From assembly GCA_031551525.1 (NCBI GenBank), contig JAVBNN010000019.1, positions 1 through 25,134 of the forward strand: 25,134 nt of DNA. Direction: 5' to 3'. Shown piece by piece: positions 7,300 through 13,333 of this stretch; position 1 is the first letter of the stretch, and each line of letters opens with the position of its first letter. Below the pieces are notes generated by a model, which searched no databases, was not told where the DNA came from, and saw nothing but the letters and a program-made list of their open reading frames with translations. This DNA is from JAVBNN01 sp031551525 (GTDB lineage: Bacteria; Bacillota; Negativicutes; Acidaminococcales; JAISLQ01). Position numbers and translations under genes: made by a program.

Positions 7300-7656
7300 T
7301 CAATATAAAGCGGAAGCCAGCGCGTCAAAAGCGTTGGCGGCATTATCCGCGGCGCGGATGGACTCGTCGACCTTGCGTGCACTGTTTTTAAACTCATCGC
7401 CTACGGATTTTACATAACGCTTGGTTTCTACGTTATAATAATAGTCAACAGCTCTTTCGCTGCGCGGCGCGGGGTAAGGGCGGTAGTTGTGGCGGTAGTC
7501 ATAACCGGAAGGATGACTATAGCGAAAATCGCCTTTGCCGAGCGTGGGATAGGTCCGGAAGTCCGACTCTAGGGGATGGAAATAAATATAGGAAGCATAG
7601 GCGATAGGCGTCGCTAAAAGTAAAATAAGCAGTGCGAGTACAATACGTTTTTTCAT
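7300..7656 (-). CDS. Small exported or anchored protein, aromatic-rich, unknown function
   Basis: 118 aa from ATG 7656, with AAAGG upstream. The open frame extends to 7734, but that extension lacks a ribosome binding site and precedes a clear signal sequence. The N-terminus MKKRIVLALLILLLATPIAYA is a signal peptide with an AYA cleavage-like site. Residues about 22-75 are rich in Tyr, His, Arg and Pro (for example RYSHPSGYDYRHNYRPYP). The C-terminal 40 residues look alpha-helical, with alternating charged residues and many alanines (DEFKNSARKVDESIRAADNA). I do not recognise a family. It is followed 22 bp later by the MFS gene on the same strand. A possible promoter (TTGGAA, 17 bases, TATAAA on the minus strand near 7678-7706) precedes it. 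Confidence 0.65.
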   Translation of the reverse strand: MKKRIVLALLILLLATPIAYASYIYFHPLESDFRTYPTLGKGDFRYSHPSGYDYRHNYRPYPAPRSERAVDYYYNVETKRYVKSVGDEFKNSARKVDESIRAADNAANAFDALASALY

Positions 7657-7745
7657 ACCGATACCTTTCATGACGATACACTGGATTTTTATAATTAAAT
7701 AGTATACTTTTTCCAAGTAAAGTGCAACAGGCAATAATGCTCAGA

Positions 7746-7775
7746 TTGACAGCATACAGCTCTTTTTGCTATAAT
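7746..7775 (+). promoter_or_regulatory. Promoter of tRNA-Ser(UGA)
   Basis: Consensus TTGACA at 7746-7751 and TATAAT at 7770-7775 with an 18-base spacer. TGC immediately precedes the -10 box (extended -10). The transcript would begin about ten bases before the mature tRNA. This is the best sigma-A promoter in the window. Confidence 0.9.
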
Positions 7776-7793
7776 CAGCAGGTACTGGAAACT

Positions 7794-7886
<93 letters not shown>

Positions 7887-7904
7887 AAATATTTTTGCTG
7901 TGGA

Positions 7905-7933
7905 TTGAAAAAATAATATTGTTGGGTTATAAT
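7905..7933 (+). promoter_or_regulatory. Promoter of tRNA-Ser(GCU)
   Basis: TTGAAA at 7905-7910 and TATAAT at 7928-7933 with a 17-base spacer, placed between the two tRNA genes. The second tRNA therefore has its own promoter and does not depend only on read-through from the first. Confidence 0.8.
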
Positions 7934-7953
7934 GACTAAGTAACTTGGCTAAT

Positions 7954-8044
7954 GGAGTGGTACTCAAGTGGCTGAAGAGGACGGTTTGCTAAACCGTTAG
8001 TAGGGGTAACTCTAGCGAGGGTTCAAATCCCTCCCACTCCGCCA
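7954..8044 (+). tRNA. tRNA-Ser, anticodon GCU
   Basis: A 91-nt class II tRNA. The acceptor GGAGTGG (7954-7960) pairs with CCACTCC (8034-8040), then G and an encoded CCA. The anticodon stem ACGGT/ACCGT encloses TTGCTAA, giving anticodon GCU (AGC/AGU codons). A long variable arm and a T-arm with GGTTCAAATCC are present. It lies 70 bp after tRNA-Ser(UGA). Confidence 0.97.
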
Positions 8045-8059
8045 TAAACTAAAATAATT

Positions 8060-8096
8060 TAGAGGTTTGGATTTTGTCCAGACCTCTAGTTTTTTG
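8060..8096 (+). terminator. Rho-independent terminator of the tRNA-Ser pair
   Basis: A 12-bp stem TAGAGGTTTGGA (8060-8071) with TCCAGACCTCTA (8077-8088), one G-U pair and a 5-nt loop, then a T run GTTTTTTG. It lies 15 bp after the CCA of tRNA-Ser(GCU). Confidence 0.9.
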
Positions 8097-8192
8097 TTTG
8101 TGGGGCAATTTTTGGGGCAGTTTTAGTCATTCGGGTAATTTTGCTATTTCAGATATCTCTTGCCATATCGTTCATTTGTCGGCGTTTTATAA

Positions 8193-8258
8193 AATCTACA
8201 TACTCAAAAAGACTTTCCTATAGAAGAAATTGCACAAATAACTTTGTCATTTAGGTGA
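8193..8258 (+). pseudogene. Possible 3' remnant of a plus-strand gene
   Basis: After a stop codon an open stretch reads NLHTQKDFPIEEIAQITLSF and ends at TGA 8256-8258, followed 22 bp later by a good terminator hairpin. The phrase IEEIAQIT resembles the helical C-termini of Rpn/PD-(D/E)XK transposase-like proteins, which often end in such I-E-E-I-A repeats. Only about 20 residues are available, so this is a weak impression and could be chance. Confidence 0.2.
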
Positions 8259-8280
8259 TATAGAGCCAAGCAATAAATGG

Positions 8281-8305
8281 CCTTCAAGATTTGAAGGTTG
8301 TTTTT
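8281..8305 (+). terminator. Terminator hairpin in the relic region
   Basis: CCTTCAA (8281-8287) and TTGAAGG (8291-8297) pair around a 3-nt loop and are followed by TTGTTTTT. Two G-U pairs can extend the stem. There is no intact plus-strand gene in front of it, which suggests the gene it served has been lost. Confidence 0.6.
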
Positions 8306-8354
8306 AATGCAAAAAACTTGAGAAAAAATATTTTACACTAATAACATATATAAG

Positions 8355-8543
8355 TTAAATTTTATACGTAAAAATCTGCGCTATTTCATTGAATACTTTT
8401 TTGTATATTTTATTTCTTATAGTATGGCCACCATCTTCAATATAAAGAGTGATACCTTGCCGGGATGATTCAGGGCAATACTTTTTACGGCCTAAAAATT
8501 TTGCTTTACACAACGATTTTTTGTAATAATCATTTCGTAATAA
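8355..8543 (-). pseudogene. Minus-strand open fragment, probable gene remnant
   Basis: 62 codons are open from just after a TGA (plus-strand tca at 8544-8546) to TAA at 8355-8357, with no credible start or ribosome binding site. The translation contains CPESSRQGITLYIEDGGHT and ends NEIAQIFTYKI. It looks protein-like in composition, but I do not recognise the family. The open frame ends about 35 bp short of the insertion sequence remnant, so it may be the 3' part of a gene cut by insertion or deletion. Confidence 0.25.
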
Positions 8544-8578
8544 TCATAATGATCGTTAATATGTTTGGGTTCAGATAG

Positions 8579-8829
8579 TGGTCTTGCCCCACCGCTTGTA
8601 CCGGTTTCAAAGTTAGTGAAGGTATGTTAAACTAACAAAAAGGAACTGGCAAAATGGGAAGAGCAAATTACACAGTAGAGCAAATCATCATAAAGCTGCG
8701 TGAAGTAGAACTGAGCTGTAATCAGGGTAAAACGATCGCGAGGAGTGCGTCAGATCGGGTGGGCCGAACAGACAAATTAGCGCTGGCGCAAGTAATGCGG
8801 CGGTATGAACATCTCAGATAATATATATT
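8579..8829 (+). mobile_element. Left-end remnant of an IS3-family insertion sequence
   Basis: The remnant begins near TGGTCTTGCCCC at 8579-8590, which resembles the TGxxCTGCCCC-type terminal inverted repeats of IS407-like IS3 elements. It then carries a leader and the decayed 5' part of orfA. Homology to orfA is lost after about 8829. No orfB and no right end are visible, so the element is a deletion remnant and cannot move by itself. The exact left boundary is inferred from the resemblance. Confidence 0.65.
8654..8829 (+). pseudogene. IS3-family transposase OrfA, frameshifted and truncated
   Basis: ATG 8654 follows AAAGGAACTGGCAAA and the frame starts MGRANYTVEQIIIKLREVEL, then NQGKTIA, the helix-turn-helix start of IS407-type OrfA. 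Around 8740 the homology moves to another frame, which reads VRQIGWAEQTN-stop-RWRK-stop-CGGMNIS. This matches the usual OrfA pattern of VRQIGV-EQTYYRWRKEYGGM. There is thus one frameshift and two in-frame stops. The unshifted frame ends at TAA 8819-8821 after 55 residues. The gene is inactive. Confidence 0.8.
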
Positions 8830-8837
8830 GGTATGAT
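8829..8837 (+). promoter_or_regulatory. Candidate extended -10 promoter for the LpdD-like gene
   Basis: TGGTATGAT at 8829-8837 is a TGn-extended -10 element without a clear -35 box. It lies immediately after the IS remnant. Transcription from here would give a leader of about 165 nt in front of the LpdD-like gene. Confidence 0.35.
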
Positions 8838-8899
8838 ACGATGAGTTATTTTATTGCGGGCAATGCAGAAGTATATAGGGCAAAATATTGCATCCAGGT

Positions 8900-8971
8900 G
8901 GCATGAAGGGTTGCCGGCGCTGTGCTTTTAGAAAGTAAACGCCTTCGGGGACGAAAGCAGGCCGGTTTTTT
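8900..8971 (+). promoter_or_regulatory. Structured leader ending in a terminator-like hairpin (possible attenuator)
   Basis: CCGGC-g-CTG (8914-8922) can pair with CAGGCCGG (8958-8965), enclosing two smaller hairpins (CTTT-TAG-AAAG and CC-TTCG-GG), and is followed by six T. A short upstream helix GGCA/TGCC (8900-8903 with 8912-8915) would compete with it by two bases. The hairpin lies 26 bases before the ribosome binding site of the LpdD-like gene and has no gene in front of it, which is the arrangement of a transcription attenuator. I cannot assign it to a known riboswitch class. Confidence 0.45.
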
Positions 8972-9009
8972 GAAAGAAGATGTTTTTTTATTTTGCTGGA
9001 GGTGCTATT

Positions 9010-9375
9010 ATGCGCAAATTGGTCGCGGAGCGGGGCAGGATAAGGATAACCATGGAAGCCGTCGAGGCAGGGGCTGATCTGTGTGTGGTTATTTATGGCG
9101 GTGAACGGCCCCATATAGGCTGTATTACTTTAAGCGTACCACGCCCCAGTTTGAAGGATGCGGCGGCAAACAGCGCGACAACCTCTGTGCTGAATGTGAC
9201 GGGTCATAAGGATGATGAAGCTGCCCGTTACGTATCCCATACTCTATCAGCCAGGCTACAGAAAAATGTAGCTGTTGCCTGCGGCATCCATATCGACAGG
9301 ATAACAGATGAGGAAATAGGCACAGTATTAGTCTTGTTGGAGGATCTGACAGAGAAGATGTGCGGTATTTGTTAA
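9010..9375 (+). CDS. LpdD-like protein (prenylated flavin chaperone-like domain)
   Basis: A 121-aa soluble protein from ATG 9010 with a perfect GGAGGT six bases upstream. The open frame extends to an ATG at 8980, which lacks such a site. The sequence GGERPHIGCITLSVPRP, then VTGHKDDEAARYVS and ACGIHIDRITDEEI resembles the LpdD family. These are small partners of UbiD-type (prenylated-FMN) gallate/aromatic decarboxylases in the LpdB-LpdC-LpdD set. The recognition is by memory of the motif order, not by a search. No UbiX- or UbiD-like gene is within the window, so it is an orphan here. Its role could be different from decarboxylase maturation. Confidence 0.7.
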   Translation: MRKLVAERGRIRITMEAVEAGADLCVVIYGGERPHIGCITLSVPRPSLKDAAANSATTSVLNVTGHKDDEAARYVSHTLSARLQKNVAVACGIHIDRITDEEIGTVLVLLEDLTEKMCGIC

Positions 9376-9454
9376 TGGTGCAACCGTATAGGTTGGTGTA
9401 AAGGGGTTTTGTGCGTTTAGCGGCGCGTTATGTGAAAGCAAATTTTCTTTTCGG

Positions 9455-9483
9455 TTGTTTTTGCCTGCCGCCTCTGATAGGAT
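9455..9483 (+). promoter_or_regulatory. Candidate promoter of the dedA-type gene
   Basis: TTGTTT (9455-9460) and TAGGAT (9478-9483) are 17 bases apart, about 60 bp upstream of the TTG start at 9543. Both boxes are imperfect. Confidence 0.3.
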
Positions 9484-9542
9484 ATATGTGCGGTTGATTT
9501 ATTTTTAACCGTATTTTCAAAGGTTTGAACAGGGAGGGCAAT

Positions 9543-10193
9543 TTGGATTTTTTACACTGGTGCCTGGATTTCGTCCAAAATATGGATAGTTATCTTACTC
9601 ATTATTTTCAAGAATATGGGATAATCGTTTATATTATATTATTTTTGGTGATTTTTTGTGAGACCGGGTTGGTCATCGCACCGTTTTTGCCGGGAGATTC
9701 ACTGATTTTTGCGGCGGGGGCAGTGGCGGCGCTTGGAAATTCTAATGTATTTGTGTTGTTTATAGTGATGTTCGTGGCCGGTATATTGGGCAATACTACC
9801 AATTACACGATCGGCCGGTTGATCGGGCAAAAGATATATGAAAAAAATCTACGTTGTGTAAAGAAAGAGTATATCGATTCAGCGATGAATTTTTTTGAAC
9901 AACATGGCGGAATAGCCATCGTCATAACTAGATTTATGCCGATAATGCGTACTTTTACGCCGTTTGTGGCGGGTATAGCGAAGATGCGGCCAAGCGCCTT
10001 TTCTATGTATAATATCCTGGGCGCTTTTTTGTGGGTGGCATCGTTTCTGTCGCTGGGATATTTTTTTGGTCAGCAGCCGTTTGTCAAACAAAATTTGTCC
10101 ATGGTGATGGTGGCGATAGTTGTGATTTCTATTTGTCCAGCGATAGTGGTAAAACTGATTGATATTTACAAAAAATCCAAAGCGGACAAGTGA
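9543..10193 (+). CDS. DedA family (SNARE-associated/VTT domain) membrane protein
   Basis: A 216-aa inner-membrane protein of the DedA family, whose members act in membrane homeostasis and in some cases as undecaprenyl-phosphate or phospholipid flippases. The start chosen is TTG 9543 with GGGAGG just upstream, giving MDFLHWCLDFVQNMDSYL, which matches the usual DedA N-terminus. TTG 9525 would add six residues but lies upstream of the ribosome binding site. Motifs are FCETGLVIAPFLPGDSLIFA (about residues 39-58) and TRFMPIMRTFTPFVAGIAKM (about 128-147), the conserved acidic/glycine and arginine-rich re-entrant segments. A strong terminator follows directly, and about 170 bp separate it from the LpdD-like gene, so it is probably monocistronic. 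Confidence 0.93.
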   Translation: MDFLHWCLDFVQNMDSYLTHYFQEYGIIVYIILFLVIFCETGLVIAPFLPGDSLIFAAGAVAALGNSNVFVLFIVMFVAGILGNTTNYTIGRLIGQKIYEKNLRCVKKEYIDSAMNFFEQHGGIAIVITRFMPIMRTFTPFVAGIAKMRPSAFSMYNILGAFLWVASFLSLGYFFGQQPFVKQNLSMVMVAIVVISICPAIVVKLIDIYKKSKADK

Positions 10194-10204
10194 TGTGAAC
10201 GATG

Positions 10205-10238
10205 AAAGAAGTTTGCCGTATAGGCAAACTTCTTTTTT
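10205..10238 (+). terminator. Rho-independent terminator after the dedA-type gene
   Basis: A 13-bp perfect stem, AAAGAAGTTTGCC (10205-10217) with GGCAAACTTCTTT (10223-10235), a 5-nt loop, then further T residues. It lies 12 bp after the stop codon. Confidence 0.95.
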
Positions 10239-10434
10239 GTATCTAAATGTTAACACCCTTTATAGGTCACAAAAGTGTTCAGGGTAATTTCAAGCCTCCA
10301 AAGCATATGAAGCCAGGGGAGCAACTGGCGTGGGAAATTTTGTAGAATGAGTCACAATATCTAGCTAACAACGTTTTTTTATAGTATGATACAGAATACG
10401 ATATATTATATAAAAAAACAGGAGGTATGATAAA

Positions 10435-12195
10435 TTGAATGTTTTGTATGTCGTCGTGGGAGCAACGGTTATTTTTGTTGTTGCCTATTTTACTTATGGC
10501 AATTTTCTGACGAAAAAGGTATTTCGACTGGATGATTCGAGGGTAACTCCAGCTACAGCGATAAATGACGGCCAGGATTTTGTGCCTGCCAGCAAAGGAA
10601 TGTTGCTTAGCCAGCATTTGTCCGCGATAGCGGCAGCGGGGCCTATCAACGGGCCGATTTTGGCGGCGGTTATTTTCGGTTGGGTGCCGGCCATGATCTG
10701 GGTAATATTGGGTTCGATCTTTATCGGCGGTGTGCACGATATGGGGGCGCTGGTGGCGTCAGTGCGCATGAAAGCCCGGTCGATCACGGAGGTCATCCGT
10801 CAAAATGTGTCCCAGCGCGCTTGGGTTTTGTTTATGATCTTTATTTGGATAGCACTTATTTATGTTATAGTAGCGTTTACCGATATAACCGCCAGTTCTT
10901 TTGTGGGCAAGGTCGTCCTCGAATCGGGTGAAGTGGTGCAAGGTGGAGCGATAGCGTCCTCCTCGCTGATGTATCTTATATTGCCGGTCATCATGGGATG
11001 TCTCTTGCGTTACACAAAAATGAGTGAAAATGCCGCTCTGTGCATCTTCATACCACTAGTCGGCGTGGCTATCTGGGCAGGGCGGTTTCTGCCACTCAAC
11101 TTGCCGATAGCGGACCTGATCACTGCGCAAAAAGTCTGGTGCCTTATCATACTTGCCTACTGTTTTGCGGCGGCAGCGGCTCCCATGTGGTTGATACTTC
11201 AACCGCGTGGCGCGATCGGCGGCTATTTTCTGTATGCGGCTCTCTTGGTTGCCGCTATCGGGTTGGTATTTGGCGGATTTACCATCCAATACCCGGCTTT
11301 TACTAAATTAAGTGAAGTGCAGGGCTTTTTTAGTACGGGCTTTTGGTTCCCCATGATGCCGGTGTTGTTTATTACCATTGCCTGCGGCGCTTGCTCAGGC
11401 TTTCATTCGCTGGTATCGTCCGGTACTACCAGCAAGCAGTTGGAAAAAGAAACCGACGCACAGCCGGTGGCCTACGGAGCTATGCTGCTGGAGGGCCTGG
11501 TGGCGATGATATCGATCGCTTGTGTTATGATACTGGCGAAAAACTCCCCCATGCTGAGTAAAGCGCCGAACTTTATCTATGCCGCCGGCATAGGAAACTT
11601 TATGGAACTCATCGGCATACCTGCCGTTTACGGCATAAGCTTTGGCCTTATGGCGTTTACTACTTTTGTTTATGATACGCTGGACGTTTGCACCCGACTC
11701 GGGCGCTATATCATCGAAGAGCTGACCGGCTGGAAAGGTTGGACAGGCAAGATATTTGCCACGCTGCTAACTGCCGGCGTACCAATCTTCTTTATCTTCC
11801 AGACCTCTACCAATGCCTCGGGTAAAGCAATTCCGGCCTGGCTGCTTTTTTGGAATACTTTTGGCGCTTCAAACCAGCTCCTGGCAGCACTCTCTCTGAC
11901 CGGTATATCCATCTGGCTGGCCAGCGGCAAGGAAACGAGAAAGTACTGGTTGGTACCTTTTGTCCCGGCAGTAGCTATGTTTATCATGTCGAACTGGGCT
12001 TTGGTTATTGCCGTAATAGACGGTTGGGTGCTTGGAAAAGGCAACCAGGCCATACCGTTTGTTTCCATGGTTTTGATAATCTTGTCTGTACTGGTCGTAG
12101 TGGAAACTACCATGGCCATCAAAAGATGCCTGGGTATAGATTACGAAACGGAACTGCCTGAAGGCGCGGAAGCTGTGCATACAACAAATAAATAA
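10435..12195 (+). CDS. CstA-family peptide/pyruvate transporter
   Basis: A 586-aa polytopic membrane protein of the carbon-starvation CstA family. Characterised members import peptides (CstA) or pyruvate (BtsT). The start is TTG 10435 with AGGAGGT eight bases upstream; no ATG fits. Conserved pieces include FVPASKGMLLSQHLSAIAAA and GPINGPILAA near residues 44-75, GGVHDMGALVASVRMKARSI (about 97-116), and CGACSGFHSLVSSGTTSKQL (about 317-336), followed by FGASNQLLAALSLTGISIW near residue 477. Length and motif order match the shorter CstA form found in Firmicutes. It stands alone, closed by a strong terminator. The substrate cannot be decided from sequence; pyruvate or peptides would both suit a serine-fermenting anaerobe (inference). 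Confidence 0.92.
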   Translation: MNVLYVVVGATVIFVVAYFTYGNFLTKKVFRLDDSRVTPATAINDGQDFVPASKGMLLSQHLSAIAAAGPINGPILAAVIFGWVPAMIWVILGSIFIGGVHDMGALVASVRMKARSITEVIRQNVSQRAWVLFMIFIWIALIYVIVAFTDITASSFVGKVVLESGEVVQGGAIASSSLMYLILPVIMGCLLRYTKMSENAALCIFIPLVGVAIWAGRFLPLNLPIADLITAQKVWCLIILAYCFAAAAAPMWLILQPRGAIGGYFLYAALLVAAIGLVFGGFTIQYPAFTKLSEVQGFFSTGFWFPMMPVLFITIACGACSGFHSLVSSGTTSKQLEKETDAQPVAYGAMLLEGLVAMISIACVMILAKNSPMLSKAPNFIYAAGIGNFMELIGIPAVYGISFGLMAFTTFVYDTLDVCTRLGRYIIEELTGWKGWTGKIFATLLTAGVPIFFIFQTSTNASGKAIPAWLLFWNTFGASNQLLAALSLTGISIWLASGKETRKYWLVPFVPAVAMFIMSNWALVIAVIDGWVLGKGNQAIPFVSMVLIILSVLVVVETTMAIKRCLGIDYETELPEGAEAVHTTNK

Positions 12196-12203
12196 AAAGC
12201 AAC

Positions 12204-12235
12204 AAAAAACAGGCCATGAAAATGGCCTGTTTTTA
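12204..12235. terminator. Bidirectional terminator between cstA and the response regulator gene
   Basis: ACAGGCCAT (12209-12217) and ATGGCCTGT (12222-12230) pair around a GAAA loop. The stem is flanked by AAAAA on one side and TTTTT on the other, so it can terminate transcripts from both convergent genes. Confidence 0.95.
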
Positions 12236-12247
12236 TGTCGCCACTGC

Positions 12248-13321
12248 TTATGGGCGTGGTTTGGTGATGTGTTTGGCGATTTTAGTCATGAGGGTGTCGT
12301 AGGAAACCGGTTTCTTGATAAAATCGTCACCACCTGCTTCTATGGATGTTTTTATGCTTTCCACACTGACATTGCCCGTCAGGTAGAGTACTGGAGTATT
12401 TTTACATAGTTCCATCTGGCGGATTATTTTTATCAGTTCAAAGCCGTCCATGTCCGGCATTTCGATATCCAGCAATATCAAGTCGGGAGAGTTGCTTGCG
12501 AGGAATTTCAGGGCAGCCAGGTGGTTGGTGACACAATAAACATGGTAGTCGTTTTTTAAGAGCGCTTTGACCGTATTTAATACATCCGGCATGTCGTCTA
12601 CAGCAAGTATCTTCTTTTTTTCCGTCATTTCTCCAGCGGCAGTGTCTTTTGATGAAGCATAGGTAAGTAACTCTTTGGCTTGGGTCGAAGCATGAGCATG
12701 GTCAAACGTATCAAGTGAGTTGGCGATACCTTCCAGCAAATGGTCGACTTTGGCATCATATGAATAGGTTTGGAGTATTTTTACTTCGTGTATAGCCATA
12801 TCGTATTCAAACTTATCTACAAGTTCGAGCAGATTGGAGAAGAGCGCCGGCTGGATGCGCATTTTTGCGCGCAGTGATTTTTCACCGTCTTCCGGTTTTG
12901 CTGCCGCTACAGGGTTAGCGGTACGCAAGACGGTTTCGAGGCCCGGGTAAGAGAACTCCGCTTCAGTTATTTTCTGACACAAATTTGTTATGTTATTTTT
13001 TATGTCAAACAAGATGCCGCTGACAGAGTCCTTATTTTCGTTGTTTTTTATTTTGTCTATCAGGTCTTCGAGTGACAGGGCGAACGCCGTGTCATTTATT
13101 TTAATAAGGTGGTCGTGCAGGCTGACCAGATCGTTAAGCAGGTCATCTTTTGGTTTTTGTTGCGTCAAGGTACTGGTCAAATCCCGCACATTGTTTTCAA
13201 AAGCATTCAGTTCACTAAAATAAGCACGCCGGGAGCCCGTTCTTTCTATGGCGACCTTGACGTCTATTCCCGTAGTTTTGATAAGGTTTTGCAGATTGTA
13301 AATTTTTTCCGAGGTATCCAT
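12248..13321 (-). CDS. Response regulator with N-terminal helical/HPt-like region and C-terminal receiver
   Basis: 357 aa from ATG 13321, with AAGGAGG seven bases upstream. The C-terminal receiver domain (about 236-353) is complete: acidic pair D242/D243, phospho-acceptor D285 in LILLDIEMPDMDG, Thr315 in LYLTGN and Lys337 in FIKKPV. There is no DNA-binding output domain. The N-terminal 110 residues are helical and contain H71-L-I-K74, which could be a degenerate histidine-phosphotransfer domain lacking the usual Gly/Ser after Lys. Residues about 150-225 form a second helical module (LVDKFEYDMAIHEVKIL...SLDTFDHAHASTQAKELL) like the C-terminus of the neighbouring kinase. It lies 12 bp downstream of the kinase gene in the same operon and is presumably its partner. 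Confidence 0.9.
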   Translation of the reverse strand: MDTSEKIYNLQNLIKTTGIDVKVAIERTGSRRAYFSELNAFENNVRDLTSTLTQQKPKDDLLNDLVSLHDHLIKINDTAFALSLEDLIDKIKNNENKDSVSGILFDIKNNITNLCQKITEAEFSYPGLETVLRTANPVAAAKPEDGEKSLRAKMRIQPALFSNLLELVDKFEYDMAIHEVKILQTYSYDAKVDHLLEGIANSLDTFDHAHASTQAKELLTYASSKDTAAGEMTEKKKILAVDDMPDVLNTVKALLKNDYHVYCVTNHLAALKFLASNSPDLILLDIEMPDMDGFELIKIIRQMELCKNTPVLYLTGNVSVESIKTSIEAGGDDFIKKPVSYDTLMTKIAKHITKPRP

Positions 13322-13333
13322 GATACGGCCTCC

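Larger units (their letters stand above)
8097..8578. other. AT-rich region without intact genes; relics only
   Basis: No open frame here has a start, ribosome binding site and plausible length. It is visibly richer in A+T than the flanking genes. It contains a possible plus-strand gene 3' end with a terminator (8193-8305), a minus-strand open fragment (8355-8543), and a near-duplicate of a GGGGCA-type 8-mer at 8102-8120. No second copy of either tRNA 3' end was seen, so no attachment-site repeat can be claimed. Confidence 0.6.

Noticed and set aside
8579..8829. An intact insertion sequence next to the tRNAs.
   Set aside because: OrfA is frameshifted with two further stops, and neither orfB nor the right end is present.
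8941..8965. CTTCGGGG and GGCCGG in the leader recall the start of an FMN (RFN) riboswitch.
   Set aside because: The other conserved RFN blocks are absent and the element is far too short, so an FMN riboswitch cannot be supported.
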